DNA of 18,228 nt from an uncultured bacterium (GCA_905215205.1 CAJMPK010000015.1:1-18228), one strand, 5' to 3'; positions 1 through 6,791 are shown, counted from the stretch's first letter. Notes: a model not told the origin generated them from the sequence alone. Program-made: numbers and translations.

Positions 1-486
1 GGAAAACGCACCATATACCACCGAGATGGCAAGCGAAGTTTGCTGCGGGGACAGCAGCTCGGGGATGTACGTCACGCCCACGGCGAGCAGCGCACCCGAG
101 ACAGACCCCAGGACAATGCGCGAGATAAACAGTACCTGGAAGTTGGGGGCCAACGCCATGACTAAGTTGCCGAGCGTAAAGACGATGCTATAGCACACGA
201 GCAGCTGGTAGTGGCGGAAGCGGCCCGTGCTGAGCGCAAGCACCGGCGTCGCGATGGCGTAGGCGAGCGCGAACACGCTGATGAGCTGGCCCGCAGTAGC
301 AAGTGATATGTCGAGTTCCGTTGCCAAGTCGCTTTCGATGCCGATGACCACGAACTCGGAGCAGCCGAGCGAGAATCCCAACAGCACGAGCAGCGCCAGA
401 CAGAGCTTGGTGCGCGCAGGGGAGAGCGCGGCGGCGGTTGATGCTGTTGTGGACGAAGTTGCGGTGGTCAAGGCAGTTGCTCCCAT
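1..486 (-). CDS. MFS drug/sugar efflux transporter, 5' part (runs off the window)
   Basis: The minus strand is open from the ATG at 486 to base 1, giving 162 residues of an incomplete protein. After a polar, Thr/Ala/Ser-rich cytoplasmic start of about 28 residues comes a hydrophobic helix (LCLALLVLLGFSLGCSEF). Next is a segment resembling the first loops of DHA1-type exporters (SEFVVIGIESDLATELDIS, then AGQLISVFALAYAIATPVLA), followed by further helices including a motif like FISRIVLGSVSGALLAVGV. These are typical of the first four to five helices of the major facilitator superfamily, which exports drugs, sugars or small metabolites by proton antiport at the inner membrane. The substrate cannot be told from this half. 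The ATG at 486 is the only Met ahead of helix 1 and has no Shine-Dalgarno, but sits 5 nt below a good -10 box, so it may be read from a leaderless transcript. The gene is divergent from the next one. Confidence 0.85.
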   Translation of the reverse strand, partial: MGATALTTATSSTTASTAAALSPARTKLCLALLVLLGFSLGCSEFVVIGIESDLATELDISLATAGQLISVFALAYAIATPVLALSTGRFRHYQLLVCYSIVFTLGNLVMALAPNFQVLFISRIVLGSVSGALLAVGVTYIPELLSPQQTSLAISVVYGAFS

Positions 487-491
487 GTTGC

Positions 492-520
492 GTTATATGA
501 GCTGGATTCAGTCCCTGCAA
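492..520 (-). promoter_or_regulatory. Sigma70-type promoter of the MFS gene, probably leaderless
   Basis: On the minus strand a -35 box TTGCAG (520-515) and a -10 box TATAAC (497-492) are separated by exactly 17 bases. The ATG lies only 5 bases after the -10 box, so transcription would be expected to start at or within one base of the start codon. No ribosome binding site fits in between. Confidence 0.55.
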
Positions 521-552
521 CTCTACCAGAATGTGTCAGGTGCCCGCCCCCT

Positions 553-593
553 TTGTCGCAGGCTGCGCTTGCCTGTATAGTCGCAATACAGGC
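553..593 (+). promoter_or_regulatory. Promoter with palindromic operator upstream of the LpdD/Nudix gene
   Basis: A -35-like TTGTCG (553-558) and a -10 box TATAGT (575-580) are spaced by 16 bases. The -10 box lies inside a perfect inverted repeat, GCCTGTAT (571-578) and ATACAGGC (586-593) with a 7-base spacer. A dimeric repressor bound there would block the promoter. It lies 41 bases before the ATG at 634, which supports that start over more upstream in-frame alternatives. Confidence 0.4.
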
Positions 594-633
594 GAAGATG
601 GTCTCAGGTACATCGCGGGCGACAGGAGATCCC

Positions 634-1581
634 ATGGGTATGCACACGACAAAGGTTGCAGTGGGCGAGGGCGAGTTTGCGCTCGAGGCCCAGCTGACGG
701 TGACGCCGCGAGGCATGGCGGTGTACGCCTGCTCGCCGGAGTTCGCGCACCTGGGCGCCACGGCGCAGGCCATTCCGCGACCCGAGCCCGGCCGTACGGC
801 GACGGTGAGCATCCTGGCCGTTCCGTGCCATCGAGATGAGATCCCGGCGCACGATATCGCGGCGGCGCTGGCCACGCGCTTTGGCGTGCCGGTCGTTGCA
901 AGCACGGGCTTTCACGTTGAGCAGGCGAGCGCAGACGACCTGCAGCGCGTGCTTGACACCACCAAGGAGCTCATCGCTGCGCTCGAAGGTGCCGCAGCCC
1001 GCATCCTGCGCGCCGGCTGGGATGAGGGCGGCGCGGGCGCTGAGGTCGTGGCGGTCGATACCGCGACCGGCAAGGTGCTTGGCCCCGTCGATCGCATCGA
1101 GGCCCATGCCGGTGAGGGCATCCTGCATCAGGCATTTCTGGCGCTTTTGGTCGAGGGCCGGGGCGAAGACGCGCGCCTGCTGCTCTGTCGCCGCAGTCCG
1201 CTCAAGCGCCTGTGGGGCGGGGTGCTGGCCGATAGCTGCGCCGGCCATCCGCTCCCCGGGGAAGACGTCGCGGCCGCCACGGCGCGTCGCATCAACGAAG
1301 AGCTTGGCATTACGCGCGATCCCGATCAGCTCGAGCACCTCGGCCACGTGGTCTACCGCGAGGACCACGGCGACGGTCGCTGCGAGTGCGAATGGTGCGA
1401 GGTCTACCTCGTCCATGTTGAGCCGGGCGAGCTGCATATCAACCGAGAGGAGGTCTCGGAGGTGCGCCGCGTGACCCCGTCCGAGCTCGACGGCTATCTG
1501 CAGGGTCACCCCGAGCAGCTGGCCCCCTGGCTCCGCGAGGCCCTCAGCGACCCATCCATCCGTACGGCCCTCGCTATGTGA
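634..1581 (+). CDS. LpdD-like domain fused to an IPP-isomerase-like Nudix domain
   Basis: The product has 315 residues; the ATG at 634 follows AGGAG at 624-628. Residues about 1-120 resemble the small subunit LpdD of UbiD-type decarboxylases, proposed to chaperone prenylated FMN. Visible are HLGATAQAIPRPEPGRTATV, then a cysteine/histidine pair (AVPCHRDE) and GVPVVASTGFHVEQA. From about residue 140 the protein matches type 1 isopentenyl-diphosphate isomerases: GILHQAFLALLVE, LLLCRRSPLKRLWGGVLADS, a Nudix box G-x5-E-x7-RR-I-N-EELGI, and the metal-binding Glu pair in CECEWCEVY. By alignment from memory with E. coli Idi (NSVCGHP), the catalytic Cys67 position is Ala203 in DSCAGHP; a cysteine sits one residue earlier (Cys202). 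It may therefore be a Nudix hydrolase acting on a prenyl diphosphate rather than an isomerase. The Nudix part is certain; the LpdD assignment is from recall of the family. The gene is monocistronic and its stop codon lies inside a palindrome. Confidence 0.8.
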   Translation: MGMHTTKVAVGEGEFALEAQLTVTPRGMAVYACSPEFAHLGATAQAIPRPEPGRTATVSILAVPCHRDEIPAHDIAAALATRFGVPVVASTGFHVEQASADDLQRVLDTTKELIAALEGAAARILRAGWDEGGAGAEVVAVDTATGKVLGPVDRIEAHAGEGILHQAFLALLVEGRGEDARLLLCRRSPLKRLWGGVLADSCAGHPLPGEDVAAATARRINEELGITRDPDQLEHLGHVVYREDHGDGRCECEWCEVYLVHVEPGELHINREEVSEVRRVTPSELDGYLQGHPEQLAPWLREALSDPSIRTALAM

Positions 1582-1605
1582 CAAAGGGACAGTCCCTTCG
1601 TCACA
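1577..1605. repeat. 29-bp intergenic palindrome, TGTGACAAAGGGAC family
   Basis: Arms TGTGACAAAGGGAC (1577-1590) and its inverse (1592-1605) differ at one position and flank a single central base. The stop codon of the upstream gene lies within it. It may act as a transcript 3' end, but lacks a T tract. The left arm recurs at 8259-8272, again right after a stop codon, so it appears to be a dispersed repeat. Confidence 0.7.
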
Positions 1606-1626
1606 TTCGCGGCGTGGCTGCCGCCC

Positions 1627-1691
1627 AAACCATCACAACATTCGATGAAAATCTCGAAATCGAGGAAAAGCGTCGAATGTTGTGATGGTTT
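1627..1691. repeat. 65-bp nested inverted repeat, AACCATCACAACATTCGA family
   Basis: Two perfect 19-bp arms (1627-1645 and 1673-1691), AAACCATCACAACATTCGA and its inverse, enclose a 27-base centre. That centre contains a second hairpin, CTCG-AAAT-CGAG (1653-1664). T-runs occur just outside the right arm and A-runs within the loop. It resembles a miniature dispersed palindromic element that can also serve as a terminator; no open reading frame fits inside. Confidence 0.7.
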
Positions 1692-1777
1692 TCGTGTCCG
1701 GCGCGGGTGAGCTTCGGTGCCGTCTGGGGGTATAAGACTAGCGAGTGTTTATTTGCGAGGCCTAAGGGGCGCCCCGT

Positions 1778-2641
1778 ATGGATATCGATAACTTTGAATG
1801 GTGGTATAGCGAGGGTGAGGCTCCGGACGAGGGGTGGGACGAGCCCGCGCCGAGCGATGTGTCGAGTAACGAGGCCGAGACCGGCAACGGTCCCGCCGAG
1901 TCGGACGCCGCCTCCGGTCCCGCCGAGCCCCTGACCTTCGAACAGGCCTGGGCCCAGGCCGAGGCCGACGAGGCAAAGGCCGATGCCACGGCCGCGCTGG
2001 GTGAGCCGGCCGATATGTCCATCTCGCCGGCAAAGACTCCGCAGCCGCGCCATAACATCGACCCCGGCAGCACAGCATCCTTCAGCATTCTCGACGTGCC
2101 CGCGCAGGGTGCCCAAGCGCCCGCGCCTACGCGTCGCCCCGACTTGGCTCGTGAGGAAGACGCGGGTCGTCGTTCTCCGCTCGGCCCCATCCTCATTGCT
2201 TTCATGGCCGGCGTCATCGCCTGCTCGGCGATCGGAGGGGTATGGGACCATATGGAACGGCAGCGCCAAGAGGCTACGGCGGCGGAGATGTCTGTCGAGC
2301 GTTCGCTTGAGCGCGCGCGATCGGTACATGTGTCGGTTGAGGTTGTGGACGGTACTTGGGATACTGCTCGCGGCGACAGCCGGATGCTCGTTCATGTCGT
2401 GGGTCGCACACTCAAAAAAGAGGAGGTCAATGAGTTCCAGTATGTTGACTCCGCAGGCGATGGCATCGAGCTCAGACCCGGCGACTATGAACTCACGGTC
2501 GAGGAGCCTCCTGTCGGCATTGACGGTACGCGTTTCCGCGCCTCAAAGCGCATGATTCCCGTAAACTTCAATTCTCAGGCTCCCGACGAGGTCGATACCG
2601 ATTCGCAGGGTAGATTCGATCTTTATGCGCTCGCTCAATAG
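1778..2641 (+). CDS. Single-pass membrane protein of unknown function
   Basis: The protein has 287 residues and matches no family I recognise. The ATG at 1778 follows AAGGGG (1764-1769) at 8 bases. Residues 1-130 are acidic, Pro/Ala-rich and probably disordered, beginning with an aromatic-acidic patch (FEWWYSEGEAPDEGWDE). One hydrophobic segment (PLGPILIAFMAGVIACSAIG, about residues 132-152) is followed by a charged, helical stretch (MERQRQEATAAEMSVERSLE). The C-terminal roughly 110 residues look like a beta-rich domain (VHVSVEVVDG, IELRPGDYELTVEEPPVGID). Having no N-terminal signal, it is likely anchored with the acidic part inside and the beta domain outside. It stands alone between two palindromic elements and the epimerase gene, so context offers no clue to function. 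The start is well supported; the function is unknown. Confidence 0.75.
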   Translation: MDIDNFEWWYSEGEAPDEGWDEPAPSDVSSNEAETGNGPAESDAASGPAEPLTFEQAWAQAEADEAKADATAALGEPADMSISPAKTPQPRHNIDPGSTASFSILDVPAQGAQAPAPTRRPDLAREEDAGRRSPLGPILIAFMAGVIACSAIGGVWDHMERQRQEATAAEMSVERSLERARSVHVSVEVVDGTWDTARGDSRMLVHVVGRTLKKEEVNEFQYVDSAGDGIELRPGDYELTVEEPPVGIDGTRFRASKRMIPVNFNSQAPDEVDTDSQGRFDLYALAQ

Positions 2642-2720
2642 CTGCACTCGACGCCCCGTGCTGTCGCCAAGAGTGGGACAATAGCCCTCGACACTGTTGT
2701 TTACTTTTGGAGGAAGTAGC

Positions 2721-3614
2721 ATGTCCATCGTCACTACCATCAAACGCGGCGGCCTCACCGCGGCCATCGATTCTATGGGCGCCCAGCTCACAAGTCTTGC
2801 CCTCAACGGCAACGAGTATCTGTGGCAGGGCGACCCGGACTTTTGGGGCAAGCACGCGCCCATCCTGTTCCCCATTGTGGGCTCGCTGCGCAACAACACG
2901 GCAACGTCTGCGGCCGGCACCTGCGAGATGCCGCGCCACGGACTCGCGCGCATCGTCGAGCACGAGCTGGTCGAGGTTTCGGAGGACGGCTCCTCGGTAA
3001 CGTACGAGATCACCGATACGCCCGAGTCGCTCAAGGCCTTTCCGTTCCACTTTAAGCTCAACATGACCTATGCCCTGACCGGCGACGCCACCCTCACGCA
3101 GACCTTTGCCGTCACCAATACCGGCGACGTGGACCTGCCGTTCTCGGTGGGCGGCCACCCCGCATTTAACGTGCCCGCCCCCGGTGCCGAGGACGAGGCG
3201 TTCGAGGATTACGAGCTGGCGTTTACCGAGGCTTGGACTAACGAGGCTCCTATCATCACGCCCGACGGTCTTATGACGTTTGAGGGCAGCTATAAGGCTC
3301 CCGACAACTCGGACGTGCTGCCCATCACGCACCGCAGCTTCGATAACGATGCCATCATGTTCACCGATACTCCGGGCTCCACGCTCACGCTGCGCGGCCG
3401 CAAGTCGGGCCACGGCGTCAAGATCGACTTTGAGGGCTTTAAGTACATTGGCGTGTGGTCTGCCGCCAACGACGCTCCGTTTGTGGCGCTCGAGCCCTGG
3501 ACCGGTCATACCACCATGGACACCGAGGACGATGTCTTTGAGCACAAGGTCAACACCATCACCCTGGCCCCGGGCGAGACGGACAAGCGCAGTTTTAGCG
3601 TTACCTTGCTCTAG
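2721..3614 (+). CDS. Aldose 1-epimerase family protein (LacX/GalM-like)
   Basis: The enzyme has 297 residues. The ATG at 2721 is preceded by GGAGG (2709-2713), which rules out the in-frame start 24 bases upstream. The family interconverts alpha and beta anomers of aldoses such as galactose or glucose, in the cytoplasm. Visible features are the LacX-type opening (MGAQLTSLALNGNEYLWQGD, then FWGKHAPILFPIVGSLRNN), a conserved histidine in VGGHPAFNVP (His146) and the presumed catalytic base in APFVALEPWTGHT (Glu258). The length is close to the usual 290-300. No other sugar genes adjoin it, so the substrate is open. It seems to be a single-gene transcript ending at the hairpin at 3670-3711. Confidence 0.9.
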   Translation: MSIVTTIKRGGLTAAIDSMGAQLTSLALNGNEYLWQGDPDFWGKHAPILFPIVGSLRNNTATSAAGTCEMPRHGLARIVEHELVEVSEDGSSVTYEITDTPESLKAFPFHFKLNMTYALTGDATLTQTFAVTNTGDVDLPFSVGGHPAFNVPAPGAEDEAFEDYELAFTEAWTNEAPIITPDGLMTFEGSYKAPDNSDVLPITHRSFDNDAIMFTDTPGSTLTLRGRKSGHGVKIDFEGFKYIGVWSAANDAPFVALEPWTGHTTMDTEDDVFEHKVNTITLAPGETDKRSFSVTLL

Positions 3615-3669
3615 AGGTTCCGCCGCTCGGTCGATGCTGCGCGTCGTCCAGAGCGACAAGTTGTCATTC

Positions 3670-3711
3670 AAAAGGCAAGGCATAGACCTTCTGGTCATGC
3701 CTTGCCTTTTT
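3670..3711 (+). terminator. Strong intrinsic terminator after the epimerase gene
   Basis: AAAAGGCAAGGCATAGACC (3670-3688) pairs with GGTCATGCCTTGCCTTTTT (3693-3711) around a TTCT loop, with one bulged A. The right arm ends in five Ts and the left arm begins with four As, so it could work in both directions. Confidence 0.9.
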
Positions 3712-3876
3712 CATGCCACTTGTCGCCCTGGACGTCGCTCGCTGGCATTGCCAAAACATCGACGTTCCCAATGACTACCGTGTGTCTATTAATTTTTCGA
3801 GCTTGTGCTGCGCTGCTGGTCGCTGGCGTATATCCTGTTAAGTCGTCAGCATACGATTCAACAGGGAAGGCAGATT

Positions 3877-4065
3877 ATGCATTCTCCCCATCAGCGTGAC
3901 GCGCAGGCCCAGCCGGTGTGCAGTCGTCGCATCTTCCTGGGTAGCGCTCTCGCTGCGAGCGCTACCGTCGTCGCCGGCGCGCTTGCCGGCTGCCAGCGTC
4001 CGTCCACGCTGGAAGTAGTTCAGCCCACGACGGGCGGCGGCCGCGATGACCTGCCGATTCCGTGA
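3877..4065 (+). CDS. Signal-peptide fragment of a frameshifted amino acid binding protein
   Basis: This 62-residue frame starts at the ATG at 3877 after AGGGAAGG (3863-3870). It has a twin-arginine-like n-region (CSRRIFLGSALAASATVVAG) and a lipobox LAGC at residues 36-39, as in a diacylglycerol-anchored lipoprotein. It continues with a short linker (STLEVVQPTTGGGRDDLPIP) and hits TGA at 4063-4065. That stop overlaps the GTG (4062-4064) that opens the next frame, which encodes the mature binding protein. Adding one base between 4062 and 4063 joins the two frames as ...Leu-Pro-Ile-Pro then Val-Ile-Gly-Lys. I read this as the 5' end of one gene broken by loss of one base. No slippery heptamer is present to suggest programmed frameshifting. 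Confidence 0.7.
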   Translation: MHSPHQRDAQAQPVCSRRIFLGSALAASATVVAGALAGCQRPSTLEVVQPTTGGGRDDLPIP

Positions 4066-4802
4066 TCGGCAAGGACAAGATCCGCATTGGCATGGAGGCG
4101 GCCTACGCCCCGTACAACTGGCAGGTTTCCGAAGCCAGTGAGTACACCATCCCCATCGACAACGTGCAGGGCGCCTATGCCGATGGCTACGACGTGCAGA
4201 TTGCCAAGATTGTCTGTAAGGCCCTCGGCGGCGAGCCTGTTGCCGTCAAGCAGAGCTTCTCGGGCCTTATCGATTCGCACAACAACGGCCAGATCGACCT
4301 CATCATCGCCGGCATGAGCGCCACGCCCGAGCGCGAGGAGTCCGTCGGCTTTTCCGATCCGTACTTCATTGGTTACTTTGGCCTGTTCGTAAAAGAGGGC
4401 TCTCCCTACCAAAACGCCACCAAGCTCAGCGACTTTAGCGGTGCCACGGTGCTCGGCCAAAAGGACACCATGCTCGATACCGTCATCGACGAGATCCCGG
4501 GCGTTGTGCACAAAAACCCGGTCGATTCGGTTCCCACGGTGTTTTCGAACCTGCTGCAGGGCACGTGCGACGCCGTGACCTACAACACCGAGAATGAGAA
4601 GGGCTATATGGCCCAAAACCCGGGTATCGTGCCGATTCAATTTGCCGAGGGCGAGGGCTTTAAGCAGGAGGTCACGGCAAACGTCGGCTGCCGCAAGGGC
4701 TCGGACAAACTGCTTAAGCTCATCGACAAGACACTCAAGGGCATTAGCCAAGAGGAGCGCGACCAAATGTGGGACGCGTGCCTCGACCGTCAGCCGGCAT
4801 AG
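4062..4802 (+). CDS. Amino acid ABC transporter substrate-binding protein (mature part)
   Basis: The frame of 246 residues is a complete family 3 (polar amino acid) periplasmic-binding-protein domain. It starts DKIRIGMEAAYAPYNW and contains GYDVQIAKIVCKALGG, the hinge-region DLIIAGMSATPEREESVGFS and the second lobe from ATVLGQKDTMLDTVIDEIPG. Proteins of this family capture an amino acid outside the membrane and hand it to the cognate permease. As the sequence stands, translation could start only at GTG 4062, overlapping the stop of the signal-peptide frame. The product would then lack its export signal and lipid anchor and stay in the cytoplasm unless the frames are one gene. The permease begins 9 bases after the stop codon. 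The substrate, perhaps a polar or basic amino acid, cannot be fixed from sequence alone. Confidence 0.85.
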   Translation: MIGKDKIRIGMEAAYAPYNWQVSEASEYTIPIDNVQGAYADGYDVQIAKIVCKALGGEPVAVKQSFSGLIDSHNNGQIDLIIAGMSATPEREESVGFSDPYFIGYFGLFVKEGSPYQNATKLSDFSGATVLGQKDTMLDTVIDEIPGVVHKNPVDSVPTVFSNLLQGTCDAVTYNTENEKGYMAQNPGIVPIQFAEGEGFKQEVTANVGCRKGSDKLLKLIDKTLKGISQEERDQMWDACLDRQPA

Positions 4803-4811
4803 GGAGGCAGC

Positions 4812-5960
4812 ATGAAAACCATCAATCGCCTGGCCTCCTTTATTAAGGCCGACCACCGTTATGTGTACCTGGGCACGAGCGTTATCGCGGCGCTCGGCTT
4901 GGCGTTTAGCCAGCGCAACCCCACGCCGTTGAGCTTCTTGGCCCCCACGGGCGTGTTCCAAGATTGCCTTTGGGCGATTCTTTGGGCCTGGCTCGTCGTG
5001 TCGGCGGCGGCGCTGGTCACCAAGCTCATGCACTGGAACGACTATCGCGAAAAGTCGCCGTTCGCCTCCGAGCGTTGCCGTCGTGGCGCACGCTTAGGCA
5101 GCTACGTCGTGGTCGCCATCGCGGCAGTTTTCTTTATCGACCGCTGCGTCATGTCATTTATCGACCTGGTGCAGGTGAGCATCGTCTCGGATTCCAACCC
5201 CAGCGACTTTTTGTCGAGCCTGGTCTACATGACCTACAAGAGCGGCGACTTCTTCATTCGCGGTATCGAGATCACCATCGCGCTTGCGACCTTCGGCACC
5301 GTCATCGCATTCTTCCTGGCGCTGCTCTTCGTGTTTTTGCGCATTCAGACCTTCGATCGCGTGGACAACGACCTGGTGCGCTTCTTTAAGAGTATCGGCC
5401 GCGGCTTTGCGACCGTCTACTCTACCATCGTTCGCGGCACGCCCATGATGGTCCAGGGTCTGCTCATCTATTACGCGGGCTTCACCGTTTTGCGCGGCAT
5501 GGGCTTCGAGACCGCCCAGGCCAACCAGATCTGGAGCACCTTCACCGCCGGCCTCGTCACCATCTCGCTCAACTCCACCGCCTACATGATGGAGGTCCTG
5601 CGCGGCGGCATCGAGTCCATCGATCCCGGCCAGGCCGAGGCAGCACGCTCGCTGGGCCTGTCGCAGTGGCAAGCTATGCGCAAAGTCGTGTTCCCCCAGG
5701 GCATTAAAAACGCGATTCCGGCGCTCACCAACGAGCTCATCATCAACATCAAGGATTCGTCGGTGCTCTCGGTCATCGGCGTGTTCGACCTCATGTACGC
5801 CACCACCACCGTCGCCGGCGTGTACTACCGCCAGATGGAGGTCTACTGCGTGGCGCTCGTGGTCTACCTGATCCTGACGCTCGTGGCGAGCCGCCTGCTC
5901 GAGGCCTTTGGCAAAAAGCTCGGCGCCGAGGCTCCGGTCACGCTGCCCAGCTCCAACTAG
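4812..5960 (+). CDS. Amino acid ABC transporter permease with extended N-terminus
   Basis: The protein has 382 residues with its ATG at 4812 after GGAGG (4804-4808). The C-terminal roughly 230 residues form a HisM/GlnP-type permease: a five-helix core beginning GDFFIRGIEITIALATFGTV, the conserved VRGTPMMVQGLLIYY, and the EAA loop that docks the ATPase (EAARSLGLSQWQAMRKVVFP), followed by GIKNAIPALTNELIINIKDS. It forms the membrane channel with the neighbouring ATPase. Unusually, about 140 residues precede this core and carry two or three further hydrophobic segments (VYLGTSVIAALGLAF, LWAILWAWLVVSAAALVTKL, SYVVVAIAAVFFI), whereas the family usually has about 220 residues in total. It sits in the middle of the binding protein-permease-ATPase operon. 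Confidence 0.92.
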   Translation: MKTINRLASFIKADHRYVYLGTSVIAALGLAFSQRNPTPLSFLAPTGVFQDCLWAILWAWLVVSAAALVTKLMHWNDYREKSPFASERCRRGARLGSYVVVAIAAVFFIDRCVMSFIDLVQVSIVSDSNPSDFLSSLVYMTYKSGDFFIRGIEITIALATFGTVIAFFLALLFVFLRIQTFDRVDNDLVRFFKSIGRGFATVYSTIVRGTPMMVQGLLIYYAGFTVLRGMGFETAQANQIWSTFTAGLVTISLNSTAYMMEVLRGGIESIDPGQAEAARSLGLSQWQAMRKVVFPQGIKNAIPALTNELIINIKDSSVLSVIGVFDLMYATTTVAGVYYRQMEVYCVALVVYLILTLVASRLLEAFGKKLGAEAPVTLPSSN

Positions 5961-5982
5961 GCTCAAGACGAGGAGAATCATC

Positions 5983-6768
5983 ATGGCAGATACCGCCATT
6001 ACCGGCACCGCGGCCGCCGCACAGACCAATGAGCCGCTCATCCGCGTCGAGGGCCTGCGCAAGAGCTTCGGCTCGCTCGAGGTACTCAAGGGCATCGACC
6101 TGTCCGTCAATCCCGGCGAGGTCGTCACCATCATCGGCGCCTCGGGTTCGGGCAAGTCGACCTTCCTGCGCTGCCTCAACCTGCTCGAGACCCCGGACGC
6201 GGGCCACATCTGGTTCCACGGCCAGGACCTCACGGCCGAGCGCTGCAACATTAACAAGCTGCGTGAGGACATCGGCATGGTGTTCCAGGGCTTTAACCTG
6301 TTCAACAACATGGACGTGCTCGACAACTGCACGCTCGCGCCCGTCACGCTCAAAAAGATGAGCAAGGCCGAGGCCGAGAAGGTCGCGATGGAGCATCTGA
6401 CGAGCGTGGGGCTCGAAAAGTTCGCGCACGCCGCCGTGGGTCGCCTGTCCGGTGGTCAAAAACAGCGCGTGGCCATCGCGCGCGCCCTGTGCATGAATCC
6501 GCAGATCATGCTGTTCGACGAGCCGACTTCGGCACTTGACCCCGAGATCGTGGGCGAGGTGCTCGAGGTCATGCGCAAGCTCGCGGCCGACGGCATGACC
6601 ATGGTCGTCGTCACGCACGAGATGGCCTTTGCCCGAACCGTGTCCGACCGCGTGGTCTTTATGGATAAGGGCGTGGTGCTCGAGGACGCCGCGCCGGCCG
6701 AGCTCTTTGGCAACCCCAAACACCAGCGCACCCGCGAGTTCCTCTCGCGTTATCTCGAGGACAAATAA
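5983..6768 (+). CDS. Amino acid ABC transporter ATP-binding protein (GlnQ-like)
   Basis: The subunit has 261 residues; the ATG at 5983 follows AGGAG at 5971-5975, 22 bases after the permease stop. All ATPase motifs are intact: Walker A GASGSGKS (residues 52-59), Q-loop in VFQGFNLFNNMDV, signature LSGGQKQR (from residue 155), Walker B IMLFDEPTS with Asp179-Glu180, and the switch His212 in VVVTHEM. The closing HQRTREFLSRYL is typical of the polar amino acid uptake group (GlnQ/HisP/ArtP). About 20 Ala/Thr-rich residues precede the first beta strand. It energises import through the adjacent permease from the cytoplasmic side. Confidence 0.95.
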   Translation: MADTAITGTAAAAQTNEPLIRVEGLRKSFGSLEVLKGIDLSVNPGEVVTIIGASGSGKSTFLRCLNLLETPDAGHIWFHGQDLTAERCNINKLREDIGMVFQGFNLFNNMDVLDNCTLAPVTLKKMSKAEAEKVAMEHLTSVGLEKFAHAAVGRLSGGQKQRVAIARALCMNPQIMLFDEPTSALDPEIVGEVLEVMRKLAADGMTMVVVTHEMAFARTVSDRVVFMDKGVVLEDAAPAELFGNPKHQRTREFLSRYLEDK

Positions 6769-6791
6769 CCGACCGCAAACGCTTATGTGGC

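Noticed and set aside
2568..3698. Long minus-strand open frame opposite the epimerase gene
   Set aside because: It is the antisense shadow of a well-supported gene, Arg/His/Gly-rich with no domain and no ribosome site. GC-rich codon bias opens such frames. The same applies to long minus-strand frames at 4020-5033, 5154-6365, 5938-7764, 11473-13683 and 13699-15030.
4045..4070. Programmed ribosomal frameshift in the binding-protein gene
   Set aside because: The needed shift is -1 at CCG-TGA, but there is no slippery heptamer and no obvious stimulatory hairpin right after; a one-base loss explains it more simply.
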